Shown here piece after piece: positions 44,666-56,219 of a stretch of 64,000 nt of DNA. Below the pieces are notes generated by a model. The model was given only the letters and a program-made list of their open reading frames with translations. It was not told the DNA's origin and did no database searches. Each line of letters starts with the position of its first letter. Position 1 is the stretch's first letter. The translations under genes and the position numbers were made by a program. The DNA is from Apoderus coryli (lineage: Eukaryota; Arthropoda; Insecta; Coleoptera; Attelabidae), in NCBI GenBank assembly GCA_911728435.2, contig OU452198.1, positions 12,248,001 to 12,312,000 of the forward strand, in the 5' to 3' direction.

Positions 44666-46850
44666 AAACTACCCAACAAAAAGTTCGCAACAATCAAAAT
44701 TTTTGTCATTATTTAAAGTGCCACAAGTTTTTAAGGGATGACTGGTAAATTATGCGGTTTGCATTGTGTTTTAGAGCATTGCATTACGCGTCGTAGGCAT
44801 ATTATGAGAAAACAGTAATTGGCTAAGATGTCTCCTATACAGGGTGGTGAAGAAAATGTTGCAAAAACTACTTTCATTAGTATCTCCCCAAATCTACATC
44901 GATTTATAGTGATTTTTTTTCAGTGTGCCAAAATGTTCACTATCTGAACATCTCGGGATGTTTTTGGATTTTTTGCGATATCTTTTTCGGTTTCCAAATA
45001 TTGTATTTGTTTCGGAATAATGATACGAAAGGCTTTAAGGGTCCGTTCTGGCAATTTGGGGTTTGGCATAAATCAATTGGTGATAGGTCCTGAATAGGTT
45101 CTCTGATGCACTCAGCGAAACTTAAACTATACAAGGTGTTTCAGAGAACACTGAACTTAAGAAAGTTACTTTTTGGTGTTGCAAGAAAATACATTTGTAT
45201 AATGAATTTATGTAATTTTTTCAGTATACCAAAATGTTTATTATTCGAATATCTCGAGATGTTTTTATATTTTTTTTCGATATCTTCTTTCAGTTTCGAA
45301 ATATTGCATTTTTTTTTGAACAATGACACAATTGACTTTATCGATAGGAGTTCAAACCTGACAACTTCATGGCATGAGTCTAATGTTGATACACTCCTAA
45401 GAAGTTGTGGAATACACTCAGCTAAATTTTGAATATAGAGGGTGTTTTAGAGAACATTAGACTTAAGAACATTATTTTTTCGCAGTTCCTCGATTGAAGT
45501 GGAAAAATAATGTGTAAATTCGACTGAATTTTACTTGCATGTGTATGCACACAAAATGCAATTGAATATCTGCAAAAAAATTTGAGGTGTTTATCAGATA
45601 TTTTGTTTTTCGAAAGTTATGCTAAAAAAACTCAAATTTTGCTTAGTTCAATTTTATGCTCGTATATTGATACAAAAGTGTTATAACTTATGTATGTTGA
45701 ATCTTGTCAAATGTCAAAATCTTGCGGCGGCAGTGGGTTATCTGCAGAACTCAGGGACCTGCCGTGGTGTATTGTGGGTGTGAAAAGGGTAAAAAAGGGA
45801 CACTATCGCTAACCAAATACTAACTTCTTTTTTTCCAAATCCATATCTTCGTTAATAAACGCCTCGACAATACAAATTAAAAAAAAACGCCGTTGGTCCG
45901 ATTGATTAAAAAACACACAAGAAAAACTGTCTCCTTAAATTTAAATTCAAAGTTTTGTTCGACCACATTTTTTTTATCGCCTTGTAGCCCTTATAGAAGC
46001 AACCGATGTTCGTTCGGTGACTAAGTGAGAAAAATCAATACCCCAGCTCAGTAGTCAATCATTGCTACAATTTTTGTCTACCCTGTATAAGGTAAAAACC
46101 ATTTGACTTTGTAGCAAGTCTTGAAACACATAATTTATAACACTTTTGTAGCAATATAGACAACGAAAAATTTAAAAAACCTTAAAATTGTGATATTTAA
46201 ATTACACTTTATTATCGAACAGACCTAAATTAAATGCAATCTTATTTACACATTATTTTTCCACTTCATCAGGAAAATATGTCTATTACGTCTAGTGACA
46301 GCATGGTAGTGTGAAACAAATTTTCAACAAAACTTAAAGTCTTCATCACGAAAAAAGTATTTTCTTAAGTGCAGTGTTCCCTGACACATCCTGTATAATT
46401 TAAGTTTCTGTGGTTGTATCACAAAACCTATTCAGGACCTATCACCAGTTGATTTACGCCAAAGTGTTGTCAGTTCTAAACCCCAAATTGGCGAACTGAC
46501 CCTTAAAGTCATTATTTCGAAATAAATACAATATTTCGAAAATGAAAGAAGATATCGCGAAAAGTTCAAAAACATCACGAGATATTCATATACTGAACAT
46601 TTTGGCATACCTACTGAAAAAAAAACACAAAAAATCACTCTAGAAATGGGGAGATACTAATGATTAGAATTTTTGCAACGTTTTTTTCACCACCCTGTAT
46701 ATGAGACATCTTAGGCAACTACTGTTTTCTCAAAATATTCCTACGACCCGCCGTGCAAACCACATAATTTTCCAGTCATTCAAAAAACTTGTAGCACATT
46801 AAGTAATGACAAAAATTTTGAAAGTTATGAACCTTTTGTTGAGTAGTTTA
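44666..46850. mobile_element. Family F palindromic element inside a larger palindrome
   Basis: Outer arms 44666-44839 and 46698-46850 are reverse complements (AAACTACCCAACAAAAAGTT against its mirror). At their centre sits an inner element, 44840-46697, with ends CAGGGTGGTGAAGAAAATGT and its complement, bordered by TA. The inner arms run on for several hundred bases (to about 45560 and from about 46150), pairing GTGGAAAAATAATGTGTAAAT with its complement and leaving a small centre near 45700-46100. Apparent frames in the arms mirror each other and are not genes. Fragments: 37866, 41369, 43275. Confidence 0.8.
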
Positions 46851-47418
46851 TATTAACAGGTGATAGCACTTCAAGGTCTTGGCAATTTAGTATTTATTTA
46901 AACTTATATAAGATTTACATATTTTCATGGCCAGAACACAAATTTGGTAAATGGAACTAAGAACCACGTTCTATATCTGTCTTATCGAATTAATGAAATT
47001 CTACTTTCGGATTGATGAGGGTTTAGTTTAGATAAAGTATTAGACTAAAAGTAGCAAGTTATTGGAAGAGTATTTTAGAATTGAAGATTTTTATTGAAAT
47101 ATGCAGCCATTAAATGCAGCAAATTATATACAAATTTTTACCGCTCACTCAAAAATAATAAGAAACCTTAACTTTGGAAATCTGTTCATTTTCATTTATA
47201 CTTGTCAAAATAAATGTTTCGTGATATTGACAAATACAAGGACTACCTTTTGTTGTGCGTTGGGACTGCCACTAATCAAAAAATGTCTTCACTAAAATTT
47301 AGTTCTGCCTTCAGTTAACCTAAATTCAATTTAAATTTAATCAAGAAACTTTTCAAACAATATGTTTTTACAACTTTTGAATACAATTATTTATCCAAGA
47401 ATCCACCAATCAAGAGCA
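46851..47418. other. No recognisable gene
   Basis: AT-rich; the frame at 47101-47295 has no recognisable similarity. Confidence 0.35.
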
Positions 47419-47715
47419 ATCACTCATGAAAAAATCGATGCGGAAAGCCAGCTTATCGTGGAAGATCGACATATTATGACATACCGCGAAAGTGAAGTGA
47501 AGCAGTTGTGTTTTTGGGCTCGATAAGGATAGTCGTCTAATTTGTCTCAGAAGCAACTAACGCTCCGCCCTATGTAGGCGACCACGGGGTGCTTTATCAT
47601 TCATTCATTTCCCAGAAAAAGCATTCGACGCCTTGAAAAACGCAATTTTGACTCTACCAAGAAACATGTGTCATGACTGCTTCCAGAGTTGCTGTCTATG
47701 CAAAATTAAACAGAG
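47419..47715 (+). pseudogene. Mariner transposase, internally deleted
   Basis: The first part (47419-47526) reads ITHEKIDAESQLIVEDRHIM, TYRES, the inter-helix region of mariner DNA-binding domains (usually V..ENID.VR..I.EDRHVTYREIE). The second part (47609-47713) reads FPEKAFDALKNAILTLPRNM, CHDCFQSCCLCKIKQ, which fits the C-terminus (..EAV.A....VL..P...W..CF..W..RM..CI). The catalytic domain between them is missing. It is a different mariner lineage from the DUF4817-type transposases elsewhere in the window. Confidence 0.6.
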
Positions 47716-49374
47716 AACCCTTGTAATGTTATATCCACACAACTCAATTTACCTTAATAAAAAATTATACTTGAATGAGATAGATTTATCAAAGTGGCAG
47801 CTACTAAATAAATCGTTTACACAGCAACCTGCGTAGCTAACTTCAGTCACTGAAGATTAATCATAAAAATAATAATAATTTTTATTTATATCCAAAATTT
47901 ACAAAGAATGGTCTATAATTTTAATGTGTTCTACACAGAATATAAATAAAAGTAATTCGCAAAAGTCTTAACAACTAATAGCGTGCGAATACCATCATGG
48001 TACTTCCGTCAAGTGTGCGGCGGACATAAATATAACAACAAAACCAACAAAAAATATTAAAAACCTAAAAATGTTCATGTTATACTACACAACCAAACCA
48101 GAAAAGAAAGTAAACTAAACTCAAAATATATTTGTTCCTTCTTAAATAAACTTAAAATTAAATTGAATAGATTGTTTCGAAGAATGACTGCTTACAAAGT
48201 ACTCTTCTATAGCCCTACTTTTGAATTAATTAACTGGAGGAGATAAAGTCATAATATCTTTACAACTCTAATAAATTTCCAAATTCATAAATTGGAAATT
48301 TAATTTAATTGTGAATTGACAATGGAAAATTATGTCTATAAAAGTTTAAATTTTCTATACGTATTTTTATTGGGCAGACATCCATGATCTTCGATGGTAC
48401 GTCGATTTTCATCTTAGCTTACGATATAAAAGAACCCAAAACTCTTTTGCAGCCCTTGTCTGAGGTACACTTTCGCGATCGTTTTCGCGGAACAAAATTT
48501 ATATTTTGAGCGGTTAACTACTATGTTATTCTCTTGGCGTATTGGCACGATGCTTGACTGCGCCAGAATATTATTTCATCATTGGAATGATAGCTATTTA
48601 TAAAGTGACGAAGTTTGGATTTTCATACAACATATTGCTCTGCCTTAGAGATGGCAAACCATATCAAAATTATATCTGCAAATTTGGCCTTGCCAAGCTA
48701 ACTGGTCTGGGACTTCTTCCACATTGCCTGTATAGAACCCGCCGGTGCCTTTTCTCTTGGAATTTTATAAGGTAAAATATTTTTCCTGCATCATACATAA
48801 TGAAAATTTTACCAGGAAAATACATATGTCTCAAGGCACGGGATTTTCCCCAATTGAAGTATCGGGTATTTTAGAGCCTTACTTCTTTTTTAATGTTTTA
48901 AATTATTCTGGCCAACGTTGTGCAGAGATTTATCCGGAATTATTTCCTACACAATTCTCCGTGACCATGCAAGACTTGGGCCTTGGTATGTCATTTTCAC
49001 AGTCTTGAATAACGTGGTAAATTGTCCAAATAGTAATATTTTAAGCACTTGATTACTATCTTTTGTTTCAATGGTAACATAATTCAATGTTTAGGGACAT
49101 TCGTTAAGTACGCAATTAAAGTCTTTTAAAATGTACCAAATTTGACATTGTCTTACATTTAATATATAAAATGAATTTTGTAGAATTTTTTAAATTTATT
49201 ATACATTTTTATACACCATAAATTTTATATTATAACTTTTTGTTTGATTATGGATTTGATTTATTATAACAATAACGTATTTATCGGGATTTTCAGATTG
49301 CCTAAAAATACTGTTCCAGAGTTATTTTATATATACAAGGTGACCAAATCGATCTGTATATAGAACACACCCAA
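47716..49374. other. Mostly unassigned; possible weak transposase fragment
   Basis: The plus frame at 48745-49008 contains VSGILEPYFFFNVLNYSGQR, faintly like the G.IGPYFF.......NG.RY region of DDE transposases; I do not consider this established. ATACAAGGTGACCAAATCGA near 49334 is a CAGGGTG-like terminus. Confidence 0.25.
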
Positions 49375-49800
49375 TAACCACCATTTACCGGCTGTTGTAG
49401 ATGCGCTGCCTCATCGATGCGTTCTCTCTCCTTTCGATGCTGTCTCTTTGCATCCTCATGTCGTCAACGCTGCTCTTCAAAAACTTGATGACCCTCGTAA
49501 ATGGTCCGCCTCCATCTCGGTCGGTCGTTCGCCATCTGCTCCCAGTTGTTCTGCACATCTAAGCCACACTTCTTCATGTTGGTCTTGAGAACATCCTTGT
49601 ACACCTTTTGCTGCCCTCCGTGATTTCGTGAGCCGACCTTAAGCTGTCAATAAAGAATTAGCTTGGGAAGGCGTTCCATTGCCATGCGGATCACGTGACC
49701 AGTCCATCGCAGCTGGTGCCGCACAATCATCCCGGCAATGCTAGTTGAATCAGCTTCCCCCAGAACGCTGATGTTTGTTCGTCGGTCCTGCCCACAGAAA
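49375..49800 (-). pseudogene. RTE-like LINE, C-terminal end
   Basis: The minus strand, from 49790 leftwards, reads RRTNISVLGEADSTSIAGMI, VRHQLRWTGHVIRMAMERLP, KLILY, stop, then QLKVGSRNHGGQQKVYKDVL, KTNMKKCGLDVQN, WEQMANDRPRWRRTIYEGHQ and VFEEQR. This is the conserved C-terminal region of RTE-like reverse transcriptases (R.T...VL..A....I......QLRW.GHV.RM...RLPK...YG.L..G.R..G...KRYKD.LK.....C......WE..A.DR..WR). One stop and a frameshift are present. The locally GC-rich composition stands out. The catalytic part is absent. Similar in type to 8758-9445, which retains the other half. Confidence 0.88.
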
Positions 49801-49802
49801 TC

Positions 49803-49808
49803 TTATAT

Positions 49809-49850
<42 letters not shown>
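49803..49850. repeat. TA microsatellite
   Basis: About 20 consecutive TA units between the LINE end and the palindromic element at 49851. Confidence 0.9.
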
Positions 49851-50872
49851 TCTAGAATGATAATCCCGTAGTACAAAAATGTAACCAAAAGTGTAGAGCT
49901 GTCCATAATGCGCATGATCACCAGTATCTTATTTTTCAACAGGACCGGCTTTGATTAAATGTAATATTACTGTTATGTTATAGGTATATTTAAAATTAAA
50001 TTTTACCATTTGGTAACATTCAAATAAAAAAATGGAATAAAGGAATTTAAGAAAGAAAATTACATTAAATATCTAAATACTTTATTGTCTAACAGGTACA
50101 ACCCAATAATAATAAATCGAAGCAGAAACGAGAAATAAGTAAAAATTCTAATACTGGAAAATATCTTAAGGACATGAGCATTCTAATTATTTATTTTATT
50201 ATTATATAATATTTGTTTGTTTATACAACCACCTTAGGCGTCTTATCTCTCTACAGCATCCAAACATCATGTCTTTTTTTTGTCAAGCTAAAAATGAGTA
50301 TTATGTCAATGGTATCATATTGACTCAAACTGAGACTGTTAGAAACCCGAAACAATAACTTACTGAAAATATTTAATACCAGGAATGAGACCTTCATTTT
50401 TACACCACAACACTAGATATATCTATCAACAATTAAAATATACCACGAATAAAACCATAACTCAATTATAAAACCTATCTGAATTGTTGTGAAGCCGACT
50501 CTGACAGATATTCCCACTACGAGAAACGTCATTTGCGAAAACAGACGCTGTTGCGATATCTCCTAAATTTAATAAGATTTGGAAAAAAAATGTTTCGTTC
50601 ATATTGCTGAAAACTAAACAGTATGCAATTTTACCGATAACATTTAATTATTTGATTTTGTCAAGCAGTTTCGTATGACGCAACATATGGATTTATTTAT
50701 AAAACAGATATGTCGCATAAATTCTGTAAGGCGAACGACAAAATTGTTTTAAATATGGCAGCTCTGTACTGAAAATAAGATACTGAGCAGCATGTGTAGA
50801 TCGTGAAAACTCTGCATACCCGTTACACTTTTTGGTATTCGGCTGGATTTAATTAGCATTCTAGAGTACATC
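49851..50872. mobile_element. TIR element, about 1 kb
   Basis: CTCTAGAATGATAATCCCG at 49851 is mirrored by TTAATTAGCATTCTAGAG near 50853-50871, with further paired blocks inside (AACCAAAAGTGTA against TACACTTTTTGGT; CAGTATCTTATTTT against AAAATAAGATACTG). TA lies on both sides. No coding potential. A 16-base string ATATAAGATTTCT.TGG in opposite orientations lies just outside each end. Confidence 0.65.
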
Positions 50873-50989
50873 TTTAATATAAGATTTCTATGGTCCTGCC
50901 ATTCGATTTGCCATTAACGTGATTTTTGTTGTGTGAACGGTATTATTTAAAAAATGAGGTATTAAATCAAACAATATAATATATTATTG

Positions 50990-51035
50990 TACCTGTAGTA
51001 CATGATATATAGTATATTATATCATGTACTTTTTT
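50990..51035. repeat. Short palindrome
   Basis: AGTACATGATATA and its complement TATATCATGTACT form a near-perfect hairpin at about 50998-51030. Confidence 0.7.
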
Positions 51036-52289
51036 TCTTCATAAGTTTGAGCGTGCTTTGCTGACTGAATATTTCTTTGGTTTCATTTTAAATTATAATA
51101 ACCTAAAACAAATGCAGGCATAATCCTACATGTTTATTTTATTACAATTTAAATAAAAAGTGATGGATTAAAACAACGAAGTGTTATATGGTTAACGATG
51201 TAATTGTTGTTGGCCTGGTTAACATTTTATAAAATGATGTCAACCGACGCGTCTGCCTTAGTGAAGAAATTATTCTACTTTTGTTGTGATGTGTATGGAA
51301 ACAATAATATTTAGTAGTAGATTACAAGTAATTAATACTAATAGAGGTAATAATTTCACGATGAAAATTATATTACAATGCAGGTTTATTGAATGGAAAA
51401 TTAACACGAAATGCTATTAGATATTAATTAGTATATAATGTATTTTTAATAATATGTTTAAGCCATTCCCTTTTTTGTTTACCCCCTTCAAAGTAGCCCC
51501 TATTAGATCTTATATAGGTACATAATATATCTTCATGTACTAGTCCATTCTCGCATTGAAGAAAAATATCAGTGGGTATGAAAAACAAGCAATCTTTCTT
51601 CACTTTTATTGTCCAAAAATGTTTATAAAAAATATGATAAGGGGACATGTTTCGAAAATATAAAATGTCGATCTTTAGCCCAATAAGAACAATCTAAAAG
51701 TTTTTTAAGAAATGTCATGACAAATCAACAACACTTATACACAATAATTTTATTAAAATTCGCTAGAAATTCACGCGGAGTGCTCCGCACTGTACGCTTG
51801 TGCGCCGGACACACCTCTAGGAAACTGTAGCTTTAGCGTTCGGGCAAGGCAAACTCTACAAGTTTGGTATAGGGAATTATCTCAATTTGTTTTTTGTCAT
51901 TTAAATATAGGGAGGGGCAATATAGCCAACTTGTTTTTGAAGTTTATACTAAAGACTAAATCTGTGCTAAAGATCCATGTCGTCTGTAAAATTGAACCAA
52001 CTATAGCAGCAGCAGGCATATCGCTCATATTAAAAATTATACAAGTTTTCAATATGTAATATTCCATTCTGTAGGTATAATAAGTCAATCTTATCAATAA
52101 AATAAGAAATTTTCCTTCAAAAAATGACAAACAAATTTGATCGGTATAGTGTAAACTCCCAACGTGTTCCGTTCGTGTCGTATACAGGCCGTGTCTGATA
52201 CAGTGACTGCAAAAAGTTTCATCCACTTGAGGTTTTATTAAAAATTATTATCTAATTTGATAGATCTTCTTTCATTTTATATTAATCTA
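51036..52289. other. No supported gene
   Basis: The minus frame at 51897-52226 (109 codons) has no clear similarity, although its position downstream of the Tc1 fragment leaves open that it is decayed Tc1. A GC-richer patch lies at 51775-51865. Confidence 0.3.
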
Positions 52290-52445
52290 AGAAAAACTAT
52301 TGAACAAATCATGGTTACAATATTCTGCCACCGTGTCGGACACAAATTTTCTTGTTTAAATTCCACATTAAGTCTTCGCCATACCATTATATCCGATTAT
52401 ATTTAGATTCATCTGAGAAAATATCACGTTGCCAAAAATTATTTC
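52290..52445 (-). pseudogene. Tc1-type transposase fragment
   Basis: The minus strand reads KYMNERNNFWQRDIFSDESK, YNRI, stop, and then LMWNLNKKICVRHGG. This matches Tc1 transposases around the first catalytic Asp (FW..VIFSDESK.NLF) followed by N..FN.KN..PTVKHGG. About 45 codons are recognisable; the rest of the domain cannot be followed on either side. Confidence 0.6.
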
Positions 52446-52551
52446 TTTCATTCATATATTTATTTTTCGATTAATTATTAACCCAATATTTTTTCCAGTC
52501 ACTGTAGTTAGTTTTATTACTGTCGGTATCCTTTGGCAGGCATGACGTCTT

Positions 52552-52690
52552 ATATACGAGGGAGGAATGTATCAAAAAACGCTGCATTCGATATCCTTTT
52601 ATAATGTAATGAGGCATGGGAACGGATAGCCCTGGTAGAATCGTTAAATTCATATATTTTAAATTAACTTTGGATAAACTATCCGTTCGA
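52552..52690 (+). repeat. Interspersed repeat G, copy 2
   Basis: Close match to 5595-5722, in the same orientation, including TATCAAAAAACGCTGCATTC and GGAACGGATAGCCC-like strings. It is not coding in a recognisable way. Confidence 0.7.
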
Positions 52691-54241
52691 GTGGTCAGCA
52701 CTTGATTTAAACAAACAAAGCTATTTAACAATATTTTTCTACAGCTGAGACTGAGACAAAATTAATCTTCTATATATTTTCCTAATACCTAATTTCTCAT
52801 TCTCTACAACAAATACCTGTTTAGGCTGTGCAAATACTAACGGTGTCAAGTTGTTACATAAATAATGTAATATAAAACAGGCGCTTATATAAGTTTGGTA
52901 TATTATGTATCTGTGGGGATATTTATTTATAAGGAACAAAAATACCAAGCGTATACTTTCAAAACATTTTTGTATAATGTATTTCATTTAATAATGTGCT
53001 GTGTACATAAATGTGAATATTGTTTGGAAATTTTTCTATGAAATGATTTGCTAATAATAAGGCTAAATGAAACGCGAAACTTGTCTATCTTGTTAGGATT
53101 AAATATTGATCTTTTCACATATACTTAAAATAATTTTTGGTTGGTATAATATTTCTGTATGATTGCATTCTTTAGGTCCAATTTTTTTACCAACCTCGCA
53201 TTATTTTGTAGTTAGATAAAAAAATTTATATTATATACAAGGTGTCCCGAAATTAGCGTTCATCGACCCACAAAATGTAAAAACTTCCTCTTATTAACAG
53301 GCGTCAAAAATGTAACCTAAAGAACCCACATCAAAAAATTTGATATTCTTCATTATAAGCGTCCTAAATGGGGGGTTAAAATGTTATAAAGATAGGCAAA
53401 TTTGGAAAAATAGATGGACACGCATGATGGGGTTTAAATTTAGGATGATAGGGAATTTTTCTTCCATCCGATTGAAGGTAATCCTTGATCTAGGAATAGC
53501 CTGTAAAATTATCATATTTGGAAACTAGAAAAACGGTTATTAGTTTGCTATTCTGCTCTTGTTTTAATGCGCTATTATCATTGGATTTACATCCAACCCT
53601 GTACATATGATCGAAAATGTTTATATTGTAAATTGATTTTCTCGACAAGCAGAACTTTTAAAGAATAACTTTTTGTCATAAAATTAAAAATAAATATTTT
53701 TTTTTCTGTTGTGCACTGCATGCATGTATATAGACTAGACAACATTGAACAAACAAACTTGTTTGTCAAACTTCGGACTTTAATTTTACAACAACTTGAC
53801 ATAATCAGAGTGTTTTCTCCATATTATTCGTTATAGTTTTGAGAATAGTTGGTGTATTTTATTTTAATAACAGCAATTTGGGAAAAGTGGTTTTTCATGT
53901 CGAATACCACGATATTTCAATTATGGTTAATTCTTATAATAAATTTTACAATATTTACATATTAGAAGACATTTTATTTACCCACATTAATTTGTATGTA
54001 CCGGGTGGTCCGTTTACGAGGGGCCACTACCTTATCCGAGAAACTATAAACAGTACAACAAAAAGTTGAATAGAAACTTTTGTTGGGTTAACTTGGAGTT
54101 TTTATTTATTTAATTTTAACATATACAGGGTGATTCATATTTCAGTTACGGCATTCAACTTCCTTATTTTAAATAGCACACCCTATATATTGATCTATAT
54201 TTAGATAGAGCCCTAAAATGCAAAGTCAACGATATTCAATA
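52691..54241. other. Spacer with several CAGGGTG-like termini
   Basis: TATACAAGGTGTCCCGAAAT near 53235, CAACCCTGTACA near 53595, GTACCGGGTGGTCCGTTTAC near 53997 and ATACAGGGTGATTCATATTT near 54122 look like termini of degraded elements. No gene is recognised. Confidence 0.4.
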
Positions 54242-55455
54242 GTAGGGGAAAAGGAGGCACATTCAACCAAGGGACAGATTCAACCACCATTCCTAAATAT
54301 TTTCCCAGTTTAAAGTAAGCGCCAAAAAAATTGACAGTCATCCATAACTACTTCCTGTGTAGTTAGAAAGTTGTATCTGGTCAGTTGCTTGGTGAAAAAA
54401 ATAAACTGATTTTTGTATATTTACGGGAAGATTTTGTTTACTACGTTTTGTAATATTATTTGAATGAGTTATAAATTTTACCTGTAACATAATTATCACT
54501 GATTTACTTTGTTATTAGAGATTACTGGTTTATTATTCTTTTAACGTTAAAATATAAAATGTACGGATATCAGGAGATTTTATTGCGGTACTAAAGGATG
54601 GGGCACATTCAACCACATAGAGGTGGGGATATTCAACCAGCCCCAAACCTCTTCACTGTACGGTATATGTCATATGTTTTTAAAAAGTAAATATTCTCTT
54701 CATTTTATTGCGTAATTACAAAAAAAAAAGACAAACAGGGCCAACATAGTTAAAACCGATATGAAAAATAATCCAGCAGAAGCTTCAGTGTAAAACGCGA
54801 TACACTGCATTCTAGAATTAAAAAACTACTGAAAAAATAGTCACCGGCAGAGTTACAAAATTTATATAATGACTCGGGTAACGGATATAGCGATTTTGTT
54901 GAAAAGGAGCTGGTTTTGTCTAGCAAATATAGTGTTTCCCAAGTGTTTACAAAATCTGAAGAACTAGGAATAGTTATTCAGTACATTAAAAAATTAATTT
55001 CAGATTAAATATTTACGACGGAAAAGTTCTAGCTTTAAGTTTTTTTATCCGGCAGTTGATGACATAGCTACAGCTGAGCGGTATGATCTAAGGTTAACTT
55101 CTTCTCTCCATACGTTTAGTCTTGATTTAACATCATCAGCAATGTTAAAAACTCACAAATAAAAGTTATAGGAAAAAAGAAGTTTTTTTTTAGAAATGCT
55201 TGGTATGGTTTAAACTGCACCTTATCATGGTTGAATCTACACCACCGGAGGGGGCACTTTAAACCGTTTGTAAAGTTTTATTTAAACCTTGGTTTTAACT
55301 TTATAAAATGTTTTAAAATTAAACTCTTTTTGCCAAAGGTAGCTAAAGCCACACATAACATTATCCTAATAAGTATAACATAAAAATCCTTACTGGGAGT
55401 TTTTTATCCAACAAAACTTACAAAATGGTTGAATGTGCCCCCCTTTCCCTTATGG
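54242..55455. mobile_element. TIR element with repeated ATTCAACCA motifs
   Basis: GTAGGGGAAAAGGAGGCACA, TTCAACCA at 54242 is mirrored by TGGTTGAATGTG, CCCCCCTTTCCCTTA at 55427-55455. Within the element the phrase (CA)TTCAACCA recurs near 54289, 54610 and 54635, and inverted near 55229. It encloses a Pipsqueak-type fragment (54757-55010), so it is probably a pogo-like DNA transposon relic. Confidence 0.6.
54757..55010 (+). pseudogene. Pogo-like (Pipsqueak helix-turn-helix) transposase fragment
   Basis: The frame reads MKNNPAEASV and then, after a one-base shift, RDTLHSRIKKLLKK, reminiscent of the psq helix-turn-helix (...A...V....L..R.K). After a linker comes SKYSVSQVFTKSEELGIVIQ, YIKKLISD, matching the QVFTKEQEEELV.YIK segment that follows psq domains in pogo/Tigger-type transposases. 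The catalytic DDE domain is missing. The call rests on short motifs plus the enclosing inverted termini. Confidence 0.5.
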
Positions 55456-55699
55456 GGTAAATATGCACCGTTTCGAATTTATTCTTGTTTACCTTCAATA
55501 GCCTACATTTCAACTAGCGTACGTCAGTTATTTAAATGCTTTTTTAGATTCTGTTTGGATAAAAAAAATATACATAAATGCTGTAGTTCGGCTAAAAGAA
55601 CTGTTACTTTAATTTGAAAAACCACAGTGTTGCCATATTTGGTATCTCATTAATTTTCTCGTTTTTTTCAAATGCACACCCCTGTATATTATGTCAGAT

Positions 55700-56170
55700 A
55701 TAGATGTAAATGTAAAATTGCCAATATTTTGAAATATATCAGTTTTTGGGATAGACATCCTTTCATAAACTTGCCCTTTTTTGTGATGCAAAAAAATAAA
55801 AAAAATATAAAATGGGGGGTTGCCATTTGAAAATTTTGATTTATGACACTTTTTTCAATTTGATTTTTTACCGTTTTTTTCAAATACCCTGTATTAATAT
55901 TTACTAAAAAAAAATATGTAGGCGGCTAAAGTAGGTCTATATCTTCTAGGATATTCTAACAAATTAAATTATTAAAGCTTCCATATAATAAAAAAATGTT
56001 ATTATTCCCTATTCTGAAAATGTCATTTTTGACATAAAATTTCAAATATTTCGAAAACGGCTCGCGATAGGTATAACATATTATGCATGAAATATGTTTA
56101 GAATTACAAAGAGAATCCCACAGTGTAGTTTCTCCATAATCGATCGAATCCCTTCGCGGTGTGACCCCGG
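55700..56170 (-). repeat. Family D arm fragment
   Basis: Matches the right arm of family D (39190-39640; 42690-43260) in the same orientation, including AAATGGGGGGTTGCCATTTG, GCGGCTAAAGTAGGTCTATA and TTCTCCATAATCGATCGAAT, with an internal deletion near 56115. The terminal GTGTGACCCCGGTATAG corresponds to the family D end. A CCCTGTATTAATA junction near 55887 marks an additional small difference. Confidence 0.8.
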
Positions 56171-56219
56171 TATAGATTTCCATCATTGAACATAATGTAC
56201 CTACAGGTTAATATATATT

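Noticed and set aside
44940..46638. Several 60-108 codon frames in family F
   Set aside because: They are mirror images in opposite arms of a palindrome and show no protein-family similarity.
49803..49850. Possible CRISPR-like or origin-like repeat
   Set aside because: It is a plain TA microsatellite; there are no spacers and the window is eukaryotic.
51897..52226. 109-codon minus-strand frame
   Set aside because: No recognisable motif. The nearby Tc1 fragment makes decayed transposase possible, but I could not align it.
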